Shown: in pieces, positions 1 through 9,240 of the stretch | Layout: each line of letters opens with the position of its first letter | Position numbering within the stretch: position 1 is the stretch's first letter | Source: Callaeas wilsoni | Taxonomy: Eukaryota; Chordata; Aves; Passeriformes; Callaeidae | Reading direction: 5' to 3' | DNA: 64,000 nucleotides | NCBI GenBank assembly: GCA_013398955.1 | Contig: VWPU01012696.1 | Coordinates: forward strand, 1-64,000 | Program-made: the position numbers and the translations under genes | Notes under the pieces: model-generated | What the model saw: the letters and a program-made list of their open reading frames with translations, nothing else | Databases searched by the model: none | What the model was told of the DNA's origin: nothing

Positions 1-752
1 CACTGCAACCCAGGACACTTGGCCTTGAATTGTAAGAATGCTGAGTGCAGTAAACTCACAGCACCTCATGGGAATGAGATCAATTCACTTCATTTAAGGA
101 AAGTATCTGAGATCCCACAGGCATGAAATAAAAATATCTTAATCAAAGCTGCATGAGGAGCGGAAGAAATATAGAGATGAAATGGAAGGTGACAAACTGA
201 ATGGGGAAGAGAAGATGAAAATCTGCAGCTAAGAAATGGACCTGAAATGGCAAAAGCTAAAAAAGAAAACTTAAAAAAAATCTTCAAGATGCTACTATTT
301 TTGTGGTTAAATACACATTCTGTTTCAGATTGGAATATATACTCTTGTAGTTCTTATTGCTACTTGTCAAGTACATAAAAAAATACAGTGCCCTTGTCCA
401 CCCTAATGACCTAGACTAGAATTAATTCCACAGCTATCTGTAACTGACTTTTTCAGTCATCTCCATGGAATCCTCTGGCTTCTCACTTCCATACACAAAG
501 GCCATGGCAGAAGCCAAAATCATGATATGTCCGCAGAAAATTTACCATCACGTAACATTTCAGAGACTTCTGCCAAAGCCAAACTGCCTTTGTTTTATCA
601 GAATGAAGGAGCTGCTCTCTGCTAGATGGTGGTAGCTGGGGGGGGAGGTTTTCTGTCCTAACTCAGAAATACAAGCTATTTCTCTCTCACTCAGTGCACC
701 TGAACTCCTTAATCACAGTGTCTGCATGTGCGTCCCTCTCTGCTTGTTGCAG
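1..752 (+). other. SEMA5A: SEMA5A intron (3' part)
   Basis: This is non-coding sequence upstream of the first visible SEMA5A exon, so it is the 3' portion of an intron whose start lies left of the window. It ends in a pyrimidine-rich stretch (cctctctgcttgttgcag) with the acceptor AG at 751-752. I see no conserved coding segment or recognisable repeat in it. A G-run of about nine bases sits near 640. Confidence 0.8.
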
Positions 753-908
753 ACAGCTGGTCCGAGTGGTCCGAGTGGTCTGACTGTGACTCGTCTGGCT
801 TCCAGACCCGCACTCGACAGTGCATCATTTTGTTTCCTGTGGGCAGCCAGTGCACGGGCAACACCACAGAGAGCCGAGCCTGTGCTGTGGACTCCAACTT
901 TATACCAG
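753..908 (+). CDS. SEMA5A: SEMA5A exon: C-terminal thrombospondin type 1 repeat
   Basis: This internal coding exon encodes the last extracellular thrombospondin type 1 (TSP1) repeat of semaphorin 5A, a transmembrane axon-guidance ligand/receptor. The exon starts after AG at 751-752 with two bases that complete a split codon, and ends before the GTGAG donor at 909. It is 156 nt long with phase 1 introns on both sides, typical of shuffled TSP1 exons. Translation begins SWSEWSEWSDCDSSGFQTR and carries the overlapping W-x-x-W motif that in TSP1 repeats can be C-mannosylated and stacks with arginines. Cysteines for the TSP1 disulfides and one N-glycosylation sequon (NTT) are visible. Known family biology: the TSP1 repeats bind chondroitin and heparan sulfate proteoglycans and switch SEMA5A between attractive and repulsive guidance. 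SEMA5B is the alternative paralogue, but the sequence of this and the following exons fits SEMA5A better. Confidence 0.95.
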
Positions 909-2968
909 GTGAGATCAGCCAGCTCCTTGAAAGATTAGTGAAATCTCTCAAGGTTTCAGGACTGAGGCATAGCACTGTTCCAGACTGCACTGTGCCGGTC
1001 CACGACTGGAGAACTTGCCTTTAGTCAGCACAAGGATGTTGGTCTACTGTGTAGAGACAATGTTTTTAGATCTGGTGTCTACATAAAAATCTGTCCCATG
1101 GCACCTAGTGCTGCGGAGCTGTCCCTACGGTCATTGCCGGGGACTTTGGTTAGTCACTGTCACAGCATTCTGCAGGTCACTCCCATTCTACTTGGTAGCA
1201 GGGGATGAGTACACACACCAAGTAGAAATAGTTTGCTTTTTATTTTAAGTTTTTTTGAGACTAGGATTATTAGAGAAACGTTGCTCTAGGTTTTGTGGTT
1301 TGCATGCACAAAATGGGTGCTGCAGTTGTTAATCTGGAAATCATTTCAGAGAGCTCCTTACATTAATAACTGCTCAGAAAGGTAAATACTATTAGCTTTG
1401 CCTCCAGTTCTTATCTCCCCCATGACTGCTAAGTACCTGATGGATAGTCACGTTATGTATTATTCCATAGTATTTGTCGAAACTCATGACTGTACTTTTG
1501 TTTTTAAATCACAAGAGTCATTTAAATCCACCCAACAGTATGGGTGGTCACAATGCACTGCTGTTAACAGTCGACTTTCTCCCTATGTACATTAAAAAAA
1601 GCTAGGGGTCTTTTCACAATTTACATTTTAATGTAACATTTGAAATGTAGCTGAGTTTACTCAGTGCAGCAAAGTTTTCTTTGTGTGACTATGCAGTAAA
1701 CTATAGTACAATGTAACAAAGACATCAACAAAGTCAAACGCTGTTTTTATGGATGGTGCATAATGCTTTAACTCTCAAATAGTATTTTCCTCTAAAACCA
1801 ATGTGAAAAATGTCAGTATGAAAGCAAAAATCCCACATTGTATTTTCACTTTTCTAAGGCTTTTGAAGCTCTGTTAATATTCACATTCTGTGAATCTGCA
1901 GCTTAATCCATTGTAAGGTCTACGTCTTGTTTTGGAAAGTAGGCATTTTCAGAATCTGAAACAAGCCACCACGTTTCTTGCCCTTCTGATTTGTCTACTG
2001 CTCCTCCTCACATTACCAGTAACACAGCGGAAAAGGTCATGCCCATTACTCCCACCTTAGGGAGCCGAGCTTGCTTTCTTTGGTTCACTTGGCTTGCTTT
2101 TACCCATCCAGGTCCTTTAACTCAAGGGTTTCCTCCCTAGGTCTGGGCTGAAAAGCCTAATCCCTGCAGAAGTGGCAACCTTCCTCTGTTGTAAGAACTG
2201 GGCACATAGTACTAGCCTGTTTCTGTGTCTCTTCCCTCACTTCATTCATTGCTTGGAAAGGTGTTATCAAAGAACTTAAAATTCTGCTTTTTTGAAATCT
2301 GGGTATACTGTGTCAGCTACCCCACTTGTATACACATGATCCTTGACCCTTTCAGAGAGGTTCAAGAGACTGATTTGTAAGGCAGAATTTCCCTTCGTAG
2401 AAACCATGGTCTGGAAGTAAGGAATGGAAAAGCTTGATTGCCAACAGATTTTATTCTGTATTTTCAAAGTAAAAATGGTAAGGATACAGGCTGGAATTAC
2501 ATTTTATTAGTTTACAACTGAGACCTATGAAATTGGCAGTCATCTTTTCTGAAGATGTATAAATTCCCACTTTTCACATTAGTGCTAGATGCCACTTCTA
2601 GAAGTAATGAGCACATTTGAATGCAAGGTAATTAAACTGTAGTTAATTTTACTTCAGTAAATCAACTCTTTCTCCACAAGACTAAACTCCACAAAGAATG
2701 TTTTCATGTGCATTTCATCCTCTTCATTCCAGAGATGTTTTGAGGCAAGAATTAAAACTAAGTTGCTGCTCTTGCTTGGGAAATTAAGGAACCTGAAGAT
2801 GTTGTGGGTCCTTTCTATTAATTCTACCACATAGTAAAAATATTTTTTACCTTGAATTTGAAGTGGATGTAATAGAATGAATTTTTAAATCCTTACTCTG
2901 TTAATCTAACTAGAAGTTCTCGGTAATTTTTTTTCTTCTTGGCCTAAGTGGTTTATTTATTTTTCTAG
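909..2968 (+). other. SEMA5A: SEMA5A intron
   Basis: A roughly 2.06-kb phase 1 intron. The donor is CAG|GTGAGA at 909 and the acceptor is a T-rich tract ending ttttctag at 2967-2968. I see nothing coding and no recognisable transposon. The content is ordinary AT-rich intronic DNA. Confidence 0.85.
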
Positions 2969-3016
2969 AAATATCTGTGGCACGATCCAGCAGCATAGAA
3001 GAGAAACGATGTGGCG
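2969..3016 (+). CDS. SEMA5A: SEMA5A 48-nt juxtamembrane exon
   Basis: This small coding exon links the last TSP1 repeat to the membrane-spanning exon. It starts with two bases finishing a Glu codon (G+AA) and encodes ISVARSSSIEEKRCG. It ends with one base of the next split codon before the donor GTAAGC at 3017. The length is 48 nt with phase 1 on both ends, so skipping it would remove 16 residues without shifting the frame. The final cysteine probably closes the TSP1 or stalk region just outside the membrane. The acceptor (ttatttttctag) and donor are both good. The reading frame is continuous with the flanking exons, which makes the assignment secure despite the small size. Confidence 0.93.
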
Positions 3017-5297
3017 GTAAGCTTTCCAGCTGGAAATGTCTATTAAATGCTGAAATATTGATTCCCCATAGTTTGCTTTTGTTTCACCTTTTGCACTCCA
3101 TTAGTATTATTCTACCTTCTAAATGCTGCATTCTCATTATTTACACTTGTACAGAAAAAAGTAGTTACTTGTACAGAAAAATGCAGTTACTAGAGGATTT
3201 CTCATTAAATATCCATCTGTCATTGGTGACCTTTGAGAGTAGAATGTGCATTATTGGATGTTTGTGTTTTCTTCTTTTTCACTGTGACAGTCACCCTTGT
3301 ACTCAAAAAGAAATATCTATAATAATCTAGTTATCAGAAGGTTGAAATTTGTAAATTTGTTGCTCCACCTTTTTCAGGATAATAAGTCCACAAACCTCTT
3401 TTAGACTCCAAATAAACAGCAGAAAACCAGTCTGCTAACATATTTAATAGCCCAGACTCTTGTCTGGGACTCATTTTCAGCTTCATTGCCAGAGACAAAA
3501 CTAAAAAGTAAATAAAAGATTTCATTCTGGAGAGTTGTGATGCTAGAAAAACAAATCTTGCAAGGAAAAACTTTTAAAACCACTAAACAAGATCAAGAAG
3601 AAGAAGAAGAAGGAGGAGGAGGAAGAGGAGGAAGAGGAGGAAAATGAACTTTTTTTTTTTCCTGTGCTGAGCTATCACGCTTAGTCTGTGTCGTCATGGT
3701 AATAGCTCTGGCCAGTTCTGGTATTCTTCCATGCACAAATAAGCTGCTTTTTTAAACTAATAAAGGACAATGACAACACAGAGGTTATACAAGGGTACTT
3801 GTGCGTATGGTAACTTGTTATGGGAGCCAGGATAATGTCATTTGATTTTTTTGCTAATTAGCAGTGATACTCTGAAAACATTTTGCCGAGTTCTACAACA
3901 CTGGGAAACTCTCATAAAGTTATAGAAGGATATTTCAGTGATGGATGGATATTGATGTAGTCAACTGAGTCACTTAAATATTAGTTTGTGTTTCTAAGTA
4001 CTCAGTAGGCATGTAAAGGTCCTACATTAGGTTTTACAAAAAATGAGACCCATGTACTGGCGCATTTTCCTGTATTACAATGAAAAAGATCTAAAAGATG
4101 TTTTTAAGACTAGCACCAGTGTATCAGTTTAAAATCCTTCATTTGTACATTTAGGCAACAACAAACAAATTTTCAGTCATGTTAAGATTAAATTTCCAAC
4201 GTGAGCTGCTCAGTGATACTTCTTTCCTAAAGTAAATCAAAAAGCAAAGCTCCAGTTCAAAGTAACAATGGAAAACAGTGCAATTTGTTTATTTTGAGCT
4301 AATACTACTGGTTCCATATCTGATCTGGTATCTCTGTTCAGTAACATCAGGGGATGATTGTGCTCTAGATTCCCTGCTACAGTTTTGTGCAGCAATGGGC
4401 TTCCTCTCAGTTTTAATCCTTTCGTAGGTGGAGAGGGTTTCCCATGGTCTGATGCCATCGTACCTTTGAAGAGCAGAGCAGATAGGAGAGTGCTGGGCTC
4501 TGAGCTGCTGTCTTTGCATCTTTGCACTCTCTGGCTGCTGTGCTTGAGGGTATATTGAGATTCAAGGGGTCCATCTCTCGCCACTTCCCATTTCCCCCCA
4601 AAATGCTGCCATTTCTTCCTCACTCCCTCTTAAATAAAGAAAAAATTCCAGGAGCTGGAGAAGGGAATAAACTGGCCAAGATACAAAAAGAATGGTAACC
4701 AGGAAGAATCAAAGCAGGGATGGAAAAATGTATGCTGCTGCTTCTGGGACACGCATCCAATAAAAGGGATATGGAAAACATTTATGGAAAGCAGGAATGT
4801 GGTTCAAAGATATCAGGATTTTGTCAGTTCTGCCACGAGTCACTATGTGTAAGAGAAAGAACTGTAATAGCAGCAGAGGAGGTGATACTGTAGTTCACTT
4901 CAAGAAAAAAGCTATTTATGTACACTATATACATAATTTATATATAACAAGGCTGTGTTATACAGTCTGAAGAAAAAAAACTGATGAACTATTCAAACAT
5001 ACTGAATGCAATTAATTTTTCTTTTATTTGTGTTCATAACTTGTTTAAGCATCTTTCAAAGATCTCTACTTACAGAGATATATGGGTATCTAAGATTCTT
5101 ATAATGGTCCCTTCAGGGAGGTAAAATGAATTTACTACTGTAGGGATAAACCATTGCAATTGAGATGTTTCAGGGAAACACACGAAAATTCCCTTATCCT
5201 TATTTGAATCAAACACTTGTCTACATTTTTCCCCGAGCTGAAGCTTTTACTGCTACTGCCTTAAAATTAAGGTTATCTTCTTCTCTCCGCTCTGCAG
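3017..5297 (+). other. SEMA5A: SEMA5A intron
   Basis: A roughly 2.28-kb phase 1 intron between the juxtamembrane and transmembrane exons. It contains a purine-rich microsatellite at 3595-3643 followed by an 11-base T run. Several open frames near 4.24-4.62 kb run on both strands without splice or codon support, and I treat them as chance. The acceptor is the pyrimidine-rich tract before cag at 5295-5297. Confidence 0.85.
3595..3643. repeat. (AAG/AGG)n purine microsatellite
   Basis: The tract begins as repeated aag/aga units and changes to gga/gag units, with no pyrimidine over nearly 50 bases. It lies in a SEMA5A intron. Such polypurine tracts are usually length-polymorphic and can form triplex structures, but nothing here shows a function. 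Confidence 0.85.
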
Positions 5298-5509
5298 AGT
5301 TCAACATGTTCCACATGATCGCAGTGGGATTAAGTAGCTCAATCCTTGGCTGCCTTCTTACCCTGCTTGTTTACACCTACTGCCAGCGATACCAGCAGCA
5401 GTCCCACGACGCGACTGTCATCCACCCGGTGTCACCCGCCCCGCTCAACACCAGCATCACCAACCACATCAACAAACTGGACAAATACGACTCTGTAGAG
5501 GCCATCAAG
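5298..5509 (+). CDS. SEMA5A: SEMA5A exon: transmembrane segment and proximal cytoplasmic tail
   Basis: This 212-nt exon starts with AG completing a Glu codon split from the previous exon and ends at codon AAG before the donor GTGAGC (5510), leaving a phase 0 junction. It encodes about 70 residues. They open with FNMFHMIAVG, run into a hydrophobic helix of about 22 residues (roughly MIAVGLSSSILGCLLTLLVY), and then a polar cytoplasmic stretch that includes CQRYQQQSHDATVIHP and ends DKYDSVEAIK. This is the single membrane pass of type I semaphorin 5A. The near-identity to the mammalian SEMA5A tail as I remember it is the main support. Tail residues YDSVEAIK could serve as a phosphorylation or adaptor site, but this is inference. 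Confidence 0.95.
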
Positions 5510-6882
5510 GTGAGCAGAGGGCTGGGAGCAGCTCTATACATCTAGACAACATTTCTGCTGTGTCAAAAGAATTCTCTGTGCTACTTTTCCTCAGTGGCAT
5601 TTGAGCTCAACTTATGCTGATTGTTAATGACAAAAGTAGATTTCACTTGACGTAGTGTAATTGCAGATCCTTTCACTTGTCAATCCCTGTTAGGCAACAG
5701 GTTGGATTTTGCATGTGTATATAATTTATACAGCAGGCTTTCCTGGAAAAAAGCAAATCATTCAAGTTGTTTTGTGGGATTTTTTTCCTAATAGTGTTCC
5801 CTAGTGGCTTGTTCAAGCAGTAAATAGGGCCGTTAACAATCACCATGGCATCTACTGAAGAAAATCCTTTCGCTCTGATGATCCAACATCAAGGTCACTG
5901 TTCATCTTCCTGCACTATGTCTCTATATGGGAGAATATATTCTGGGTCAGACTCTCAGCTAGTGTTTATACCCAAACTATTCTGTAAAAAAGCAGTACAG
6001 ATTTACTGAGAGTCTATAATGATATCCATACTATTTCATCATTATTCCCAAATTGCTATTTTCTTTTTGTGACCTTTTGAAATAACTGCTTTTCAGATCC
6101 ACTGAATTAAGGAAGGATGTGCATTCTGAAAATATCTAGTTCAGTATCTTCAGATTACACAATTTATTCATGCAGATTCAAAGCTTTTTTGCAAATGAGG
6201 ATTTTTCTTAAATCCTACCTGGATAATCCAGTTCTTAATTTCTGCATTTTTCTTTCTAATTAAAGACATTTTAATGAAAATCATTAAAAACAGCAAGAAA
6301 AGTCAGGATCTTCTAGTCAACAGTGGAATATTAACCTAATTTAAAGCTTTTTCAAATTCCACTAATAATCTCTCTAGACAGCTACAGAAACAACAAAAAA
6401 AACCCCCAATCCTTTGAAAGTTCATGTTCTAAATACCCATATAACTTTTCTAAAAAACAGGATTTATGCTGTTAAGGCCTTCAGACATTTCTGCCACTTG
6501 AAAATCAGGGAATTAATACAGCAAAGAGAAAATAGTACTTATTCTGTTAAAAGATAAAAAGTGACTCATTCTAATAGGAAGAACTGCATATATATGATTA
6601 AAAAATATTCACAGAATCATAAAATTAGTTTTGTAATATTGGGGGTAAAATGCCTGGCTTTATTAAGTAGAATTGCTTTCTGTAGGAATGTTATTATGTA
6701 AGAAGATACTTCTTACAAATGCATGTTTCTGTAAATGAACAGGTATTTCTTAATGCATTTTTGACTGGCTTACTATACACAGATTTTTGCGACAAAAAAT
6801 ACCTTGGTGAAAGAGCACTTAGTGGTTACCTTTCCTATGTCCTTTTCATTTTCTTATTTCTTTTTTTTCTTTTTCTTCCCAG
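5510..6882 (+). other. SEMA5A: SEMA5A last coding intron
   Basis: A roughly 1.37-kb phase 0 intron. The donor is AAG|GTGAGC and the acceptor is preceded by a very long pyrimidine tract (about 6840-6880) ending cccag. The interior is AT-rich with no recognised repeat or coding element. Confidence 0.85.
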
Positions 6883-7002
6883 GCATTTAACAAAAACAAC
6901 CTGATTCTAGAGGAGAGAAACAAATACTTCAATCCACATCTTACTGCAAAGACTTATTCTAATACCTATTTCACAGATTTCAATAATTATGATGAGTACT
7001 AA
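6883..7002 (+). CDS. SEMA5A: SEMA5A last coding exon (cytoplasmic C-terminus, stop TAA)
   Basis: The coding part is 120 nt: 39 residues plus the TAA stop at 7000-7002. It starts in phase 0 with AFNKNNLILEERNKYF and ends FNNYDEY. It forms the distal cytoplasmic tail of SEMA5A. The acceptor AG is at 6881-6882 behind a strong polypyrimidine tract. The tyrosine- and asparagine-rich end (NYDEY) is characteristic of the semaphorin 5 tail. Together with the three upstream exons it gives about 178 residues, matching the expected C-terminal portion of a protein of roughly 1070 residues. The frame is intact with no sign of degeneration. Confidence 0.95.
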   Translation, partial: AFNKNNLILEERNKYFNPHLTAKTYSNTYFTDFNNYDEY

Positions 7003-8225
7003 TGGGCTTGTGTATTTTCTGGCCTTCCGTAACTCCCCAGTCCCCAAGGCCTGTGCTACTTGAGTGCTCATGTGATTGAGGCTTCAGAGATGAAGTTCAG
7101 AGACATTTCAAGCACGATCCAAGCCATGAATGTCCCATTGCTGCCAAAAGCCCAAACCGCCTGTTTGTGACATGATGTTTTCTTTGCAGAATGCAAGGTT
7201 GGCCTTCAGTGTCAGGGGCAGCTGTGGCCCCTCGGTGTTGCTCGACCACTCGTGAGGATTGCACTGCTTTGCTCAATTTCATAAATTTCCACTCATATTT
7301 CTCTAACAAGTGACTAAGTAGTTCCTGAGTTTTAAAAAGAAATAACAATGTTACCCCTTAAACCTGTGCTAGGAGTACAAATGTAATTTTCTTTTTAGGC
7401 GTTGTCTTTTATTTCCTTGGAGTTTGAAAAGGGAGCTTTACTGTTAGCCCTCTGTGCAGTCTGCTGAAGCTCACACTGCCAAAAAAAGCTCACCAGGTGC
7501 GAGGACAAGGGGATGACAAGAAGAAATGTGGTGGTTTAGTGGTCCTCTGCAGCAGCTCTGGGCTCTTTAGGCTGGTCTTCCTGGGCTGTAAATCACTCTG
7601 GCTGCAGATCAGCTGCTCAGAGTGCAGAGAGGTACTAAGGCTGTACTGAGGGATACAATCTTGTCATTAACCCAGACACCTCCAGGGTCAGTGGTTTCCA
7701 GTTGCAAGCCAAGCTCAGTCACATAAAGCTTTCGCCTTGTTCAGTTTAATTTTCGCGAGGGTGTGGAAGGGCATGTCCCTCAGGGAGGCCGGGGGAGGAG
7801 GGCAGGTGGGAGAGGCACACTGGGAGGTTTTTCCCGGTGCCTTTAGTAACCCAGCCGTGCTGCAGCACGTGGGTTTGTTGTGGCATTCCACAGGCCTCCT
7901 CTCCCTGTGCGTGCCCATGGAGCACACTTGTCTCTGATGGCTGTGGCACTCGCCGCCAGGCTGGCCACAGAACAATACAGCTGCGCCGTGTATTGTGTGC
8001 CGTCTCTGGCTCTTGGGGCTATGTAGGCATAATCACAGGTCTGCTTTTTATCTTTGCAGCTTTCACTTTATATGCACGTGTCCGACAAACAAAGCTGGCC
8101 CAGAGAACATAGATACATTTGCAAAGGGCTGTCTCATCTTGCTGTCATGTTTGACCTGCATCAGTCAGCCCCTAGAGGAACATTCTTACGGTGTTCTAAG
8201 TGATGATCTTGTTGGACTTCATTGA

Positions 8226-8233
8226 TGTAAATA
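8226..8233 (+). promoter_or_regulatory. Pumilio-type site TGTAAATA in the SEMA5A 3' UTR
   Basis: The octamer TGTAAATA fits the PUM1/PUM2 consensus TGTANATA and lies in the probable 3' UTR, next to an AT-rich atttaaag stretch. Pumilio proteins repress or destabilise bound mRNAs. An octamer alone is weak evidence. Confidence 0.3.
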
Positions 8234-9212
8234 TTTAAAGTACTGTTTGAGTTTTAAGTTATCAGTTTTAATTCCTTTTGTAGTGGTAGATGAGGAAACA
8301 CAAAGTTTTATACCATTTTTCTTTGTCTTGTCTGTCTTCACCCACATTCATGACATTATTATTTTTGTATCTGAAACTCCAGCTGTATAACTAAAAAGAA
8401 AATGGCAGGAATTTGAGTCAGATTTTACAGAGTATATAGTAGCAAGGAAGCATTTGCTATTCTCAGAAGGTTGTGAGAACAAATTAAAAGCAAATATTAC
8501 AGATTAAAGAACTGGGCTTTCATTTTCTTGCTAAAAGCAAAGACTATCGCACTGGAATATTAGGTAGATACGCAAGGAGAAGAAGAGTGGAAATGTTTCC
8601 ATTCTGTTTAGAGGCCTTGCTAATTTATAGATTATGTTATGATAGGCAAATAGAGAAAAACATGTACAGATTATAATGATTCACAACTATGTATGAAAAA
8701 AAATCAAAAAGTACCAAGAAACACTTCCATAGGAATGGTAAACACTGTATCTACTGATGGCAGTGAGCTACATTTTTGAATGGGGATAGATCTGAATGTA
8801 GCACTATGCTTCCAATCTGTTCTGCAGAAAAATGAAAAAATTCAAAGTGGTCTTTAAAATGCTATGCAGTAAAATGAACACACATTTACCGTCTATGAAG
8901 GTAATTAAGATCAGCCGCCTATTTTTTCCAGCTGAATAGTTCTCCCTGTTACTAACTCAGTCAAATGAAAGCACCTCACCTTCACACCAGCTCATCTCCA
9001 GAAAGTATAATAGTGCTGGGTCTCTATAATTTGTGATTTTTTACTTACATTAGATTTGGTTTTCCAGGAATAAATTAGCTGCTTGCCCTGGGTAAGAGAA
9101 AATTTTATTTGCAAGAGATAGAGGGGAGAAAAGATCTCCAAATTATAACTGGTATGGTATTTGAATTAGTGTGTTCATGCCAAAAGATAAATGTTATGCT
9201 TAAATAAGATAA

Positions 9213-9218
9213 AATAAA
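9213..9218 (+). promoter_or_regulatory. SEMA5A: Candidate poly(A) signal AATAAA for SEMA5A
   Basis: A canonical hexamer about 2.2 kb after the stop codon. A second copy lies upstream at 9069-9074. T-rich sequence follows within 100-200 bases. Which site is used cannot be decided from sequence alone. Confidence 0.3.
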
Positions 9219-9240
9219 ACCTATATTGCTGCTACTGCCA

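Larger units (their letters stand above)
7003..9240 (+). other. SEMA5A: Probable SEMA5A 3' UTR
   Basis: Sequence after the stop codon with no coding signal. The 3' boundary is inferred. Candidate poly(A) hexamers are ATTAAA at 8483-8488 and 8503-8508, and AATAAA at 9069-9074 and 9213-9218. The UTR could stop at any of these or run further, because mammalian SEMA5A 3' UTRs are several kilobases long. Open frames between 7.7 and 8.1 kb occur on both strands in a GC-richer patch and look like chance. A Pumilio-type site lies at 8226-8233. Confidence 0.55.

Noticed and set aside
709..1024. Open frames on both strands overlapping the TSP1 exon
   Set aside because: Only the frame beginning SWSEWSEW matches SEMA5A and is bounded by matched splice sites. 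The others are shadows.
5165..5297. Upstream extension of the open frame into the transmembrane exon
   Set aside because: The pyrimidine tract and AG at 5296-5297, together with the phase match to the previous exon, show that this part is intron.
7715..8225. Overlapping 66-91 codon frames in the GC-rich part of the 3' UTR
   Set aside because: They lie on both strands, match no known family, and follow the SEMA5A stop.
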